Shown here in pieces: positions 19,751 to 31,539 of a stretch of DNA of 64,000 bases. The stretch covers positions 243,712 through 307,711 of the forward strand of contig JAPFBL010000376.1 in assembly GCA_026182355.1 (NCBI GenBank). The letters run 5' to 3'. The translations under genes and the position numbers were made by a program. Origin of the DNA: Hermatobates lingyangjiaoensis (taxonomy: Eukaryota > Arthropoda > Insecta > Hemiptera > Hermatobatidae). The notes below the pieces were generated by a model. That model worked only from the letters and a program-made list of their open reading frames with translations, was not told the DNA's origin and did not search any database. How positions within the stretch are numbered: the first letter of the stretch is position 1; the number at the start of each line of letters is the position of its first letter.

Positions 19751-21190
19751 ATCTTGGGCTGGTTTAAGTTTAAATTAACTTTTAGAAAGAAAGCACATTT
19801 GCGAATTACATCATATATATATTTAATATAATTAGAAAGTGGTAACTCCTGAATTCCTATGAAAATTGTTGGTATAAGATTTGTAGCAATCTGTACCGAT
19901 TTTATGCTGACATCTGCTTCTTCATACGATGTTTTTTTTTTGTTTGTTTAATAACTTAAGTAATCGTACTAGAAGAAGTTATGAAGGTTGGTAGTATTTG
20001 GGGGAATAGGCAAGAAGTCAGCACACTCATCTCTTATGTCATCATGATGTCTCAGAATTCACTGTTGTAAAACGTTTGTTTCTACAAGGATTAGTTAAAA
20101 GTGAAGCTAACATATATTCAGTATGTTATCAACAGTATGAGACGATAGATTGAAGCGCAAGTGCCATCAAAAAGAAAAACTCACTTTTTCAGATGAAGAA
20201 ATCTTAGAAATTTCATTTCAGCTTAGTTTTGTATGTACGACTATCTCCTATTGGTGCAGTTTTAGGAGAGCGTAGAAACATCTTTGGAGTCCAGCTTCTC
20301 ACATTCTCATGGATATCTTACCATGTAAATTCATACTTGCATCCAATCTGTTGTTGTGTATTCCTTAACGAGTGTTTAACTTTGAGGCTGAAAAGATAAC
20401 ATGCTTTCTTAATCCATTTCAAACTAAATTATAGTTTAATTGATTTAAAATGGAGTCAGAAAACTAATATGAAAAAAATAACGATAAAGAACTCTTTCTT
20501 ATTATAAAAAAATGGGAATATTAATATCGAGGGAGGAATTTTTTGAATAATCACCCTTTAAAATAGTAAATATTTATGCAAAAGAACTATTATTTTACCT
20601 TTATTATGAATGTTATTATAAAAACCTAATATTTTATGTTGTTTGTTTTCCTTGATTGAGAAATCATTCGACGTGGTGAGAAAAACATGCAGGGTAAGAT
20701 GGTAGATTTTTATAATTAATTTCTAAGGATATCTGTGTCACTAAAATGGTATTTAATTAAATATGATAATTAGGAAATAATTGAATTAATAATATTGTTT
20801 TGCTGTCAGTATTTTTCAAAATTCAAATTTTCATCAGCGATTAGTAAACGTTAAACACGGTTTGTCTGCTTGGAATTGATATTCCTTTAGACGAACTACT
20901 ATTTTAGCTGCATAAAGATTTAACACTGTATTGATTTGACATAATCAAGATTAAATCTATTTAGGCGTATTCATCGATAATGCCAATGTTTCATTCGTAA
21001 GGGGCCTAATGGATTAAAGATTTATTAAATAAGTGCTGGAGGTAAATAAATCACGGTACAATATCGTTTCTTGCAAGTGAATTAGTTGATTTACAATGTC
21101 TTATAGTTTACCATACGAAGGCCATTACAATGCATTAGTCTAGTAAATATTTCTTTCAAATTTAAAATTATACTTACCTAATTTTGAATT
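19751..21190. other. AT-rich DNA, nothing recognised
   Basis: No long frame, no inverted repeats and no recognised repeat on either strand. Confidence 0.6.
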
Positions 21191-21196
21191 ATAATA

Positions 21197-21612
21197 CCGT
21201 AGAACCTCTTAGTACGAGTTTAATTCGTTCCCAGACTGAGCTCGTATTACTATTTACTCGTGTTACAAAGCAATTTTTTGCATTGAAATTAATATCAAAA
21301 TTTATAATCCGTCCCATCTCCAAAATACCAGTTTTCAAGTTTACTTTTTAAACAGAAAAGGTAAAATTTGAAAATTTATACAATACTATACATGTAATAT
21401 TAATAATATTTACATGAACAATAAATGCATGCAAGAAATAATTATGTTTTATTAATCTACTAAACTTATAACGGAGTCCATCACGGCGCGAAGAAGAAGG
21501 TTGCTCGAACTACGGATTTTTACTCGTTCTACGAGACAAAAATTCTTATGAATGGCTGCTCGTAATGCGAATCGTCCGTACAAGGAAGCACTCGAACTGC
21601 GAGGTTCTACTG
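21197..21612. mobile_element. Tc1/mariner-superfamily (pogo/Tigger-like) MITE
   Basis: The ends are CCGTAGAACCTC on the left and GAGGTTCTACTG on the right. They form a TIR continuing through AGTACGAG versus CAGTTCGAG and are flanked by TA on both sides. The element is 416 bp, has no transposase, and is rich in degenerate CTCGTAxTAC inner repeats. The AGTAGAACCTC terminus is typical of Tigger/pogo-type nonautonomous elements. Confidence 0.65.
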
Positions 21613-22472
21613 TATTGGATATGCACTATTAGTTTCATAATCTTTCGTAGAACTCAAAAGAATGTTTTACCTACCAAAAATATGAAAATATATATAGTCA
21701 TGTGAATTAGATATTAAACTATTTTGCTTTTAACATAATTGAATCTCAATGAATAATGATCGTAATGATTATTCACGAATGAATAATGAATGATATATAT
21801 GACATGAACAAAACTCGTCATTTCAGAAATTGAAAAGTAGGGAATCTATAAAAATATTGCCTCCTGGGAATAGTTTAAAATGAAAAAAGAGAACATTAGA
21901 AATAAATTGTATACTTAATTTGCATATTAATGATGTCCTTTGATCTGAGAAAAAAACGATTACAATTCAACTTATAATTCATTCTAGTTAAACAAAGTAT
22001 TTTTGTTTAACATCTATTTTTCTTTTTACTGTCTTATACATAGAAAGGTAAACCTTGGAAATATCGATTGAACTATATTGAGTGATTGTAAATATTAAAA
22101 ACCCTAATCTATTTATCTATCTGTATACTTATAAAACTCTGATGACCGATCTTGTTTATTTGTTTGTTTCTTTGCCATCGTGCATTGTCTGAATAAATAA
22201 TAAAATATAAGCAAATTTTGTAGAAATCGAACCCAGGACCTTTTTATTTGAAGTCCAATAAGCTAGCTCTGCGCCAAGGGAACTTTTTTACAATTTCCTT
22301 CCAAACCTGATATAAATACCATCCATCTTGTCTATATATATAAGTTTCGTGAATTTGTTTGTTTGTTTGTTCACCCATTTTCCATGAAGATAGAGACCTG
22401 AAATTAAATATATATTATTTACTACCCGAATAATGTTAAATAAAAGTAAATCATCACTATGTTCCTCAAATT

Positions 22473-22830
22473 GGAGTCAGGGTAGCAAGTGTCTTGCATG
22501 CTCGCCGGTGACAGTAGTGCAAATGTATTATATATAAAAGTAACAAACAATTTTTTTTATTTATATTTGAGTAATTTAAACACGGGTAATAAACTAAAGG
22601 CACGGAGCCAGAGAAGCCCACTGGCTTGCGTAGTGAAAGTGTATTATATATGAATGTAATACATTATATATAATTTATATATATTTTTATATATAGAAAT
22701 GTATTATATATAAATTAATTTAAAATTTGCGAAATATAAACACTGGTAATAAAATAAAGGCGTGGAGGCAGAGTAGCTCAGACGCTTGCGTGCTCGCTAA
22801 TGACAGTAGTGTAAATATACCGAATTGATG
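22473..22830 (+). repeat. Tandem array of truncated tRNA-SINE heads, three units
   Basis: The units start at 22,473, 22,611 and 22,764. Each has GGAGxCAGAGTAGC(C/T)CA, then GCTTGCGTGCTCGC and TGACAGTAGTG. This is followed by an AT-rich spacer of about 90-100 bases with TTGCGAAATATAAACACTGG and TAATAAAATAAAGG. The head matches the SINE left part, but the B box is missing. Confidence 0.68.
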
Positions 22831-23269
22831 TTTTATTTATTTAAATGATAAAATAAATGATTTTTTTTTACTTTTAATTGATTTTTATTTTGCTAAATAT
22901 ACTTTCTGTGTATATATCTTGAATCATGTTAAGACTAATATATCAAAAGCTTGGGTCATATAAGAATCTGTTTCCGTGCCTTAATAACAAGAATCAACAA
23001 TTAAAATTATCCCTGTCAATAATGTTCAGTGAATTAATTTCAATACTTATTGTTACAATTTCTGAGTAACACAAAGGGTCACAGGTAGTCTAGTATACTC
23101 TTAAAACTCTATTGATCTTTATTGCTTGTTAGTTGTTCGTTTGCACACAGGTGAAACTTGGAATACCTGTTGATTCCAGTTTATACCGAATAATTTAAAT
23201 AAATATTATAGAAAACAGTAATATATTATTTTACAAATAACGGCATTAAAAAGAAAGAAGAATGAAGAA

Positions 23270-23505
23270 TAGGTTCTCTTAACATAATTCAGGTAAATTT
23301 AATAATATAAACAATGGTAATAAAGTAAAGGAATGGAACCAGAGTAACCAGTCGCTTGCATGCTCGCCGATGACAGTAGTGAAAATGTATTATATATAAA
23401 TGTAACAAAAAAAAATTAATTTAAAATTTGCGAAATATAAACACTGGTTATAAAATAAAGGCATGGAGGCAGAGTAGCCCAGACGCTTGCGTGCTAGTCC
23501 AGATG
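23270..23505 (+). repeat. Same tandem SINE-head repeat, two units
   Basis: GGAACCAGAGTAACCAGTCG and GGAGGCAGAGTAGCCCAGAC begin the two units, with the same TGACAGTAGTG and ATATAAACACTGG blocks between them. Confidence 0.66.
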
Positions 23506-23509
23506 TAAA

Positions 23510-24935
23510 ATCTAATACTGATATGGAATAAACTCAACTAGTTATTTTATACGAAAGATTAAGATCAAAGAGTTAACTGATCTTAGTCCCATTTTTGGAA
23601 ATCTTATTGTTGTTTAGACAATGTTTTTTTTTATTCCACACATTTAGTGTTAATGCTTGTTATACATATATATAAAACTAAGTTTATTATCAGGAATCAG
23701 TTAGTTTTCGAGGTTCAAATCAAACTTTGAAATCCAACGATTTTTTTTAAAATTCGTAGTTGGAGCTTTCGTACTAATCAGATGTATGAAATTCCGAAAG
23801 TATGTGCAATAAACTGTTACATTAGAGGTTTAAAATGATTAATTTTAGGAACACAAACTTGAACAAAATTTTTAGCACAAATACGAAATAATTATGATAC
23901 GAATTAATACGAATTAATGCTAAATATACTTTCTGTGTATATATCTTGAATCATGTTAAGAATTTATTTATTAACTAATAAATAAAGTTATAATTAAGTC
24001 TTAATTATAATATAAGTTAGTTAGTTATAATTTAAGTCTTAATTATAACTAATGTTATAAAAAGACATACCTTTCATTAATCTTATTTTATGTTAGGTAA
24101 AAAAAATATATATGTGTTTCAATTTACAGGTTTTGTTATTTTAAGTATTACTGAGTGTGTATATAACTTGAATTGATGTTTTATTTATTCATGTTTTAAA
24201 ATAATTTAAATTTTTCACTTTTAAATGTTTTTTAAAACATTACTACGTAAAGTAGCAAATCTCAGTTTTGACTACTGTTTCCGTGTTCAAATCCTTAATC
24301 AAACCCCTATTCCCAAAAGAGTTATCTTAAGAGTTTCAGAGATAGCATATATCAAGCTGCTTGCTACCAGAAGTTTGTCATATAGCAGTACCAATGAATA
24401 ATTATTCTGTAGAATTGATCCTGAAAAAAACACAAGAAGTTGCAATAAAAAAAATAAAATCATTCTCTGAGATTGAAGATTTTACAAGAAACAATGAAAT
24501 AAAAAAAAAATAAGTAAGTGGTTTTTGAAGATACTTTGAATTACATAGTTTTCTGTACTTAACTCATATGAAGGAATAAACTTAGAGGATAATATCCACT
24601 AGCCTCCAGTCGAACGTAGTCAATTCTGGTAAAAAGTGTCAAAAAACGCTATAGTATTTGGTTTAGCAGGAACTAAGTTGTGCTAATTTATATGATAAGA
24701 AAGTCGTTTTCCTCCCCATTGTTGATTAAGAGAGGGTCTGATTGTAATGTTAATGAATTGTAAAAAAAAGGTAATAACTAGTGTTTTAAAGATTTAATTG
24801 AGGAATATAGCAATTAGAGTAAGAAGTATCAATTGGAGTATTTGAATTAAAAGAGCTTACAATGTTTAAGAATCAAAAGAAATATAAATATTAAAGTGAA
24901 AAATGATTATATTATCATTTCTTGATTATATGTTC
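23510..24935. other. AT-rich DNA with one repeated 45-base block
   Basis: TGCTAAATATACTTTCTGTG plus TATATATCTTGAATCATG at about 23,918-23,960 is a direct copy of the block at about 22,893-22,935. Nothing else is recognised. Confidence 0.5.
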
Positions 24936-24939
24936 TTGA

Positions 24940-24975
24940 TTATATAAGATTTGTTGGTAATAATAAAAAGTTTTA

Positions 24976-25007
<32 letters not shown>

Positions 25008-25140
25008 CGAGTATATATGATTCGCGCTCCGTTCTTCGACGTGGGCAGATCTCTCTCACTTCGTCCTCTCTTCTAGTCTACTCCTGATGACGAACAACAG
25101 TTCAAAATATTGAATTCTGTAAGTGTTCTTTTTATAATGA
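24940..25140 (+). repeat. Family F unit, direct repeat copy 1
   Basis: TATAAGATTTGTTGGTAAT, (TA)n, GATTCGCGCTCCGTTCTTCG, CTCTCTCACTTCGTCCTCTC, then CTGATGA, C, GAAC/GTTC hairpin, AAAATATTGAATTC. It is repeated at 25,612-25,800. In this copy G12 of the core has become A. Confidence 0.65.
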
Positions 25141-25611
25141 TATAATATAATGATAATATTAGATGTAGGTTGAACATTTACAGCTAGAATGGATGACATT
25201 ATGAAATTTAGATTCTCAAATTATATAAGTTGGTAAAACGTTTACTTGTTTAACCATTGTTAATTCAACAAAAGTTTTGTTAAGAGTAATAAAACAAAGT
25301 GCATAATCTTAATCACCACAAATGAGTGACTATTAAGATGGTTGCGTGTTCATATCACGTCGGGATCACAGATTTGTGTCTACTTAATTAAAAAAAACAG
25401 TTAAGGAAACAAAGCACTTTATTCAATTACTTTAATAAAAAAAAAAGTTTGGAAACAATGGTTAGATCCGGTGAACTTGTAACCAACTTAATTCATTACA
25501 TATCCATTTGTCGATATACGAGTATGGTAAAGACGGCATTAGACATACATCAATGCCGTTCTTATAGTTTTCTAATGGTGAATCCAGAAAAACCAATATT
25601 TTCGTTCTGGA

Positions 25612-25800
25612 TTATATAAGATTTGTTGGTAATAGTAAAAAGTTTTAATCATATAAATATATATGATTCGCGCTCCGTTCTTCAACGTGGGGAGATCTCT
25701 CTCACTTCGTCCTCTCTTCTAGTCTACTCCTGATGACAAACAACAGTTCGAAATATTGAATTCTGTAAGTGTTCTTTTTATTCTTTTTTCTGTGTTGTGT
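25612..25800 (+). repeat. Family F unit, direct repeat copy 2
   Basis: The same order as copy 1, including the non-terminal flank TATAAGATTTGTTGGTAAT, so the duplication covers host flank or a longer element. Here the core keeps GAAATATT, but the first stem-II base changed G to A (AAAC/GUUC). Confidence 0.65.
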
Positions 25801-25844
25801 GGTTTGTGTAATTTAAAATTATATATATGTATATATATAGTTCA

Positions 25845-26092
25845 ATGTACATATAGAAACATAGAGAAATTAAAAACACACACTTACAGTCTCTAATTTA
25901 TGGTTGGTCTCCAACGGTCTCTATACCAGTGCGCTTGGTTTCCCTCTCTTATCTCTCCTGAAGACGGTTCAACCAAAAATTAGAGACTGTAAGTGTGTGT
26001 TTTTAATTTTTCTATGTTTTTATGTATACATTGAACTGTATTTGTCCATTTCGGATCGTATTTTCATCGAAAAAGTATATATATATATATAT
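25845..26092. repeat. Family D foldback (PLE terminal repeat) with (TA)n end
   Basis: The arms 25,846-25,905 and 25,975-26,033 share AACATAGA, AATTAAAAACACACACTTAC and AGTCTCTAATTT. The loop has GTGCGCTTGGTTTCCCTCTC. The right end runs through TTGTCCATTTCGGATCGTAT and CATCGAAAAAGTATATA into (TA)n, as at 15.04, 53.1, 61.7 and 63.6 kb. Confidence 0.75.
25954..25986 (+). ncRNA. Hammerhead-like core, family D (degraded)
   Basis: UCUC, CUGAAGA, C, GGUU/AACC hairpin with a short loop, then AAA in place of GAA, AAUU, A, GAGA pairing with UCUC. Loss of G12 predicts inactivity. Confidence 0.45.
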
Positions 26093-26103
26093 TCACTAGA
26101 TAA

Positions 26104-26297
26104 ACGTAAAGACGATCAACTGGACACAAGAACAGTTCAAAATTGAAGATAGGTAACCCTAGTTACTAGCCGTTGCACCTACAACGAGCTTGGTCTCCTT
26201 TTCTCTTTTACCCTGAAGACGGATTGCCCAAAAATTTGAGTTTGTAAGTGTGTTTCTTTACTTTGAGTGCTACCTATCTTCAATTTTCAACTGTTAT
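26104..26297. repeat. Family C foldback, left arm shortened
   Basis: The left arm keeps only CAGTTCAAAATTGAAGATAG. The right arm is full, from the pyrimidine tract and CTGAAGACGGATTGCCC to CTACCTATCTTCAATTTT. Confidence 0.65.
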
Positions 26298-26309
26298 ATA
26301 TATATATAT

Positions 26310-26605
26310 TTATAAGTACATGATTTCACATAAACACAGAAAATCAAAATTCAAAGTCCTTTCAACCGTAACAAGGGGTCTTCGTCAGAGTCAAAAACCC
26401 AACTGAAACACTAGATGGACAAACATCCGGCGGTATTTATGAAATTCCTGCGAAAATTGTCATACAATTTATATTGGTCAAACTGGTAAATCTTTAAGAC
26501 ACGTGTAAAACGAGAGTTAGCAGAAAAATAGCGCCTATTATTGCCGTTACGGTTGAAAGATCTTAGTCTTGTTTTCCCATTTCATATTGTGGTTTGATCA
26601 TTGAT
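26310..26605 (+). mobile_element. Family B element carrying a PLE endonuclease fragment
   Basis: The left arm (ACATAAACACAGAAA to GTCAGAGTCAAAAACCC) and right arm (CGTTACGGTTGAAAGATCTT to GTGGTTTGATC) are family B. The centre (26,401-26,545) encodes a GIY-YIG domain instead of a simple loop. This links the otherwise noncoding family B foldbacks to a Penelope-like element. Confidence 0.72.
26424..26545 (+). pseudogene. PLE GIY-YIG endonuclease core, frameshifted
   Basis: The + strand reads SGGIYEIPAK in one frame and then, after a one-base shift, NCHTIYIGQTGKSLR in the next. It is followed by KRELAEK with a further shift. GIYEIP...IYIGQTGKSL is the GIY-YIG catalytic motif of Penelope endonucleases. 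Only about 40 residues survive, and it is clearly dead. Confidence 0.75.
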
Positions 26606-26614
26606 ATAGAGATA

Positions 26615-26775
26615 TATAAATTCAAATAATGTATTAACCGTTTGATAAAATAGATGTATTATTTAATGAGGATTTAGCCAATTTTCTAGGTTCAAAAATC
26701 AAACTCAATTTGCCGACGTTTCAGATTTATTTTAAAACCTTTTTCATAGGCCTACAAACACAGGATAACAAGAAA
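26615..26775 (-). repeat. Family H PLE-like fragment
   Basis: On the minus strand: GTTTTAAAATAAATC, TGAAACGTCGGC, then AATTGAGTTTGAT, AACCTAGAAAATTGGC. It is collinear with 2.65 kb and 31.0 kb. Confidence 0.5.
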
Positions 26776-27097
26776 TCACATATCAACATCCCCATATATA
26801 AACAATATAAAAATGGATTGTTACAACTTCTGAATATTACAAGTAGAGAGGTATTTCAAAGATAAATAAAATAATATAATTTACCGAAGTAAGAACTTTT
26901 TGAATAAGATAACAATTCTTTTGTAACAATTAGAATAAGAAAAGGGTGAAAACATTGTTACACAAAAATTATTATCCAAACAACTTAGCTGAACGTTATT
27001 AGTTAGTCAGTTGAGTTAGTCAGTATGAGCTAGTGAACAAAACCTTCTTAAAAAGAGTTTTTTTTTTAAACAACAGTTGTTTTTAACTACAGTTATT

Positions 27098-27305
27098 TAA
27101 GATATTATTATCAACCGTCATACCTTGTCTATCGCTGGTGAAGTCGCCCGACCGGTTTTTCAATGGCTGCATCATCAATGGGACTCCATTGATGATGCAG
27201 CCATTGCGAAACCGATCGGGCGACTTCACCAGCGATAGACAAGGTATGACGGTTGATAATAATATCTTATTTACTAACCTCTGTGGCACTAACAATATGC
27301 ATGTA
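27098..27305. mobile_element. Near-perfect palindromic MITE-like element (CCGTCATACC family)
   Basis: The arms 27,098-27,182 and 27,186-27,269 are reverse complements apart from a few mismatches, with a 3-base spacer. The inner order is AACCGTCATACCTTGTCTAT, CGCTGGTGAAGTCGCCCG, then ATGGCTGCATCATCAATGG. The right flank (27,270-27,305) is the inverse of the block flanking the 17.8-kb copy. The outer 15 bases of the arms (TAAGATATTATTATC) differ from other copies. Confidence 0.8.
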
Positions 27306-27791
27306 TTTTACAATTATTTAGATCTTGCTATCGTATGGAAGAGTATAGTTAATCAGTGTTACCAACTTTTGATCCAGGGGCCAGTTAATTGATGGTTGTC
27401 ACAGATGCAATAACAACGGACTAGCACTTTGCGATTTCTTTCTCTTCACGAACGTAAAAAGTAAGTTGCATGGACATCGCTTTTCACTCCTTGATCCTGC
27501 CGTTATATCATACCCAACGCTGAATATCATTACTGATTCCAATATGAAACTGACAAATGAAAAGTTTATTAAGATTAATGGTAGTCACTTAAAAAAACAG
27601 TAGTTGTGATTAGCCATGATATATTAATGTTGTAATTCTTTTTTTCTAAAAAAAAATCAAAACTTGCCTGGAAAAAACCTGCTAAAAACCACCAATCTTT
27701 ATTACCAAATAAAAAAATATACTAATTTTAAAAGATTTAGAGCAATTTAATTTATTTGAAAACTATACCTTTTTAGATATTGTAGTGAAGT

Positions 27792-28118
27792 TCGTTTAAC
27801 CCAGCGTTTCTAACACATCCTGGAGCGGAACACTTTGTACGTCCTGAAATTTTAATAGGTATTTACTTATTTTAAATTGTAAATATTATAAGAAAAAAGT
27901 ATAAAAGAAATTATTATTTTGATATGTGCTTTATAATTTTACTTGAATTTTTTATGTATTACTCTTTTTTTTTTGAAAGTTGTTAGTTTAACGAAATGTT
28001 ATTTTTTAAACTATTTAAGAGTTTTAATTTATTTTAACTATTGGATATAAACTAATGCTAGTATGAATTTTGCTAGAAACACTGATGTTTAATGGAACAC
28101 TAGTTTTGGGAAACCCTG
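27792..28118. mobile_element. hAT-like MITE
   Basis: The ends are CAGCGTTTCTAACACATCC on the left and AACACTAGTTTTGGGAAACC, CTG on the right. They resemble the hAT-type CAGxGTTTCxxAAACT...GTTCC termini seen widely in animals (GGAACACTTTG inner block). The flanks GTTTAACC and TCCTAACC are imperfectly alike and could be a decayed 8-bp duplication. There is no ORF. Confidence 0.5.
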
Positions 28119-28289
28119 TCCTAACCTTATTTATGGTATTAAAATGATAATTTGATTTGAAATATAGCGAAGTTAATTACTTAGCGAATGAGTATATTTG
28201 CATGATTACTTTTGATTAGATACGACTAGTTGTTTGTTTTTAAAATAGTTTCTGGCAAAAAGGAATAATGAAATAAAAAATGGTGACCC

Positions 28290-28416
28290 GAATTGAAAGG
28301 GGTTGATTGGGTAGAGGGTGTGGGGAGCGCTGCAGTCGCTGCGCCATTCCCCCTCAAGCCAGTAGTCTTGATGTTGTGTGGAGTTGGCTTGGACCAGCCA
28401 CCGCCCCCTCTCAGAG
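28290..28416 (+). promoter_or_regulatory. GC-rich 5' UTR / promoter-proximal region of the secreted-protein exon
   Basis: Local base composition changes sharply (GGGAGCGCTGCAGTCGCTGC, CCATTCCCCCTCAAGCCAGT) in otherwise AT-rich DNA just before the signal-peptide ATG. The CCAGTAG near 28,359 could serve as an initiator. No TATA box is placed convincingly. Confidence 0.35.
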
Positions 28417-28480
28417 ATGGTTAGCACATTGTACGTGGCATCTGTCTTCCTTCTAGTCCTGGCCATAACACCCTATCCAT
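28417..28480 (+). CDS. Signal-peptide first coding exon of an unidentified secreted-protein gene
   Basis: An ATG in good context (AGAGATGG) begins MVSTLYVASVFLLVLAITPY then P. This is a short polar start, a hydrophobic core of about 13 residues and a turn, as in a signal peptide. It is followed at once by a consensus donor GTAAGT at 28,481. The exon ends one base into a codon (phase 1), a common phase for signal-peptide exons. The preceding 130 bases are unusually GC-rich for this window (ACCAGCCACCGCCCCCTCTC), consistent with a 5' UTR. No later exon could be identified in the remaining + strand, so the mature protein is unknown; hormone or neuropeptide precursors often have this layout, but that is inference. 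Confidence 0.55.
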
Positions 28481-28486
28481 GTAAGT

Positions 28487-30970
28487 CACCTCTTCTAAAC
28501 CATCTTTCACCATCTCACATGCCCCACTTTCTAGGTCGCTCGGTCGATACCTACTCTACTAAGGTCACCACTCCCGTACTCTATCCACCACTAACTAACA
28601 AATAACGGCTATTTACTCATAAAGAGACAACTCAGAAAAAAAAATATATTTCATAAAACACGCAACAAGTTAATTATAACATTCAATACAAATTTCAACA
28701 AATCTTAATAATTTTTTTTTTTATTTTAATGGACAATAAAATCTTCAACTATGATCAGCTCAAACCAAATTTTAATCATCCTTTTTTTGAAACCAGTTAC
28801 ACGATTTAGCTTAAAAATGAACATGAACATTCTATCGGTTAGTGAAGAATCAATTGGGCTACAAACGTATGAGTTTAACCAGTTTCGTCCCTGGTCGATA
28901 GATTTCCTTTGGCTATAATGCTTGTAAAAAGAAAAAAAGAACAGCTAAAACGAACTTGAACTAGTTCATATTTGGTTAAAATTTGATTGATGGCTGTCGT
29001 CTTGTCAAAACACAGTGACCCAATTAGAGTTGCAAAAATCAATGTGCTAGAACTCGTAAATTTTATTACTTTTTAATTTATATTGCTTGCTAAATAAAGA
29101 AAATTGAAATAAGGTGAAAAGCAGGAGCCAAAGTCCATAATTAGAAGTCTGTGAATTTAAAATAATTTAATACATGTCAAATTAGTTTTGTATAAATTGC
29201 TTAGTATGCAAACTGAATTAAGCCGTTGTTTAGATAGGAAATATGTTAAACAGAATAAACTGTTATCTTACTAATCAAAAATTGTAAAGGACCACTTAAT
29301 AGCTACAATATTTTGTAAAAATAATTCATGTTTAAAATACATTCCATTATTTGTAATACTTCTAATGCACACTTAACAATAATATTGGTATGTTTTTTAG
29401 AATCAAATTTTATTTTTAATAAATTTTTTTTTACTCAGAATAAATTCATCGTTCTATATTCGATTCGTTCTATATAGCATATCATTTTTTTTAATATCAG
29501 TTTAGATAACAATAATTTCCATATGAATATGAATCTTCTATTTATTATTCATATTAAAAATGAATTATTGTATTCTACGGTTGTCAAAAGGAACCTGTGA
29601 TGAGAATTAAAAGTTTTTTTATGATTTCTTCAGGTAATATATAAATGTATTACAATGACATTTTATTGAATATTTTGTAATATCTTAGTTAAGAAAACAA
29701 AGATATTAAACAGAAGATATTACAGCCAACAACAATAAATATAAAATTTTACAATGCCTTACAGCTTTTTGAATTCTTGTTGACTACAACCAGTAAGTTC
29801 AATTGTTTTAATGATTTTATGTTTATTTTATATATTTTGTAGTTGTATTTTATAATTAATTTCAGAAAAAACAGGAGTTTCTTAGTTGAAGTTTTATTTC
29901 TATTGCCTCCAGTTGCTACCAAAGAAATTATTTTTTCAGTGAAATTGATGAAATGTTTTCTATTTTTTATATATGGAAGGTAATATTGATGTTTTGCAGT
30001 GAATGTTATAAAGTTTCAAAGCCTTTGTGAAATTTCTTTTACTAATTGCTAATTAATAAGGAGCAAAATCTGGAGTGGCCTGCACTCAACCTTGCTATAA
30101 GGAAATATAATATCAAACTTCTTGGGTATATAATGTCCTATTTAGACATAATATACATGTCTAAATGAGAGATCTTTATTGGTCATTTATTCGTGGAGGT
30201 AGAGAGATAGTGATTGAACCAGTTGTCAATATAAGCGCTTACTTCAGTATATCACACAATTGATGATGTAGTATAACTGGTATTACCTCTGCAGTAATAA
30301 CACTTTTGCAAAGACAAAGTGAAGATTTCGTGTTACAAATTCATACAGGAGAAAATAACTTTCGTTCCCTTAGCCAGTGGATCTCAGAAATATCCCTGGG
30401 TAACCCTACAGATACATCACTTATAGTAAACTAATAAAATTAGTCAACTGTTCGAGAAACTAAAAAAGTTAACAGGAAATATACCTTTTTAAATCTCATT
30501 TGAATGATATGGTTACTTTAAATTGGTGCTTAAGAATGAGGTATTCTTTTCTTAAGTACATAGAACAAGAATATTAGTTAACCACTATGTATCATAGAGT
30601 AAAAATTAAGATACTTCAGTATGAAAACTGGATTTCTTTTTCAATTAAATCAAAAAAATTATCATAAAACTATACCATTTTTCAGAAAACCTGGTATAAA
30701 ACGCCACATGCTTTCATCGGCCTTGGTTTTGACCATTTGAGTGTATTTGAATAAATTATAATTTGTAGATGAAATATAACAATAAATATATATTCAGTAC
30801 ATATACATATGTTCAATACATATAACAATACATTTCGTTTACATTTTAGAATGTACCTTTCAGTCACTTGAAGAATAAAGGAATTTTATTCTCGAAGACT
30901 AGTATTATCAAAATAATGATATTAAATACATTGATGTTATATTAATTATATCAGCAATAATTTAATCTTT
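28487..30970. other. AT-rich DNA; possible intron of the secreted-protein gene
   Basis: No exon with a matching phase-1 acceptor and coding character was recognised. It contains the dispersed motif AATCTGGAGTGGCCTGCACT at about 30,066. Confidence 0.45.
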
Positions 30971-30974
30971 TTAA

Positions 30975-31130
30975 CTTTAAATATGTAGGTGAATTATGTA
31001 ATCGGTATTCAGTCAATTTTCTAGTTTCAAAATCAAATAATCAGAGAGTTTTATTTTGAACCTGAAAAATTGACTGAATCCCGATTACATAATACATCTA
31101 TACTATCAAACTGTTCAAATATTATTGAAT
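30975..31130. repeat. Family H foldback
   Basis: Arms TAATCGGTATTCAGTCAATT and AATTGACTGAATCCCGATTA, with TTTCAAAATCAAA / TTTTATTTTGAACC inside, form an inverted repeat of about 45-50 bases per arm. AACCTGAAAAATTGACTGAA matches family H. Confidence 0.65.
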
Positions 31131-31447
31131 TTGTTATAATTATATAAATGCAATATATATTATCTATATTTTACTTCCTCACTGTTTAATATATTTATCA
31201 ACTAAATCAAAACCATTTAAAAGTATATCTCTATTAAAGAGTATTTTTTAGTGCGAAATACCATTACAATGCAGTTTGTACCTTCATTTGTTAAATTTTA
31301 ACCAAGAAACTAAAATCTAAAAACTAAAAACTTTAAATCGACATTCTTTAGACAGATATCTTCTCGATAGCAAACAACAACAAAAAAATGAAATTTGGTG
31401 ATTATAACTCATTTGGTTTAAAAAAAAAATGTACAGACACAGACAAT

Positions 31448-31450
<3 letters not shown>

Positions 31451-31536
<86 letters not shown>
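31451..31536. repeat. (CA)n microsatellite
   Basis: About 43 uninterrupted CA units. Open frames across it (poly-Cys-Val) are artefacts. Confidence 0.97.
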
Positions 31537-31538
<2 letters not shown>

Positions 31539-31539
31539 T

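Noticed and set aside
27083..27392. Paired open frames on both strands
   Set aside because: Both are mirror translations of the palindromic MITE arms.
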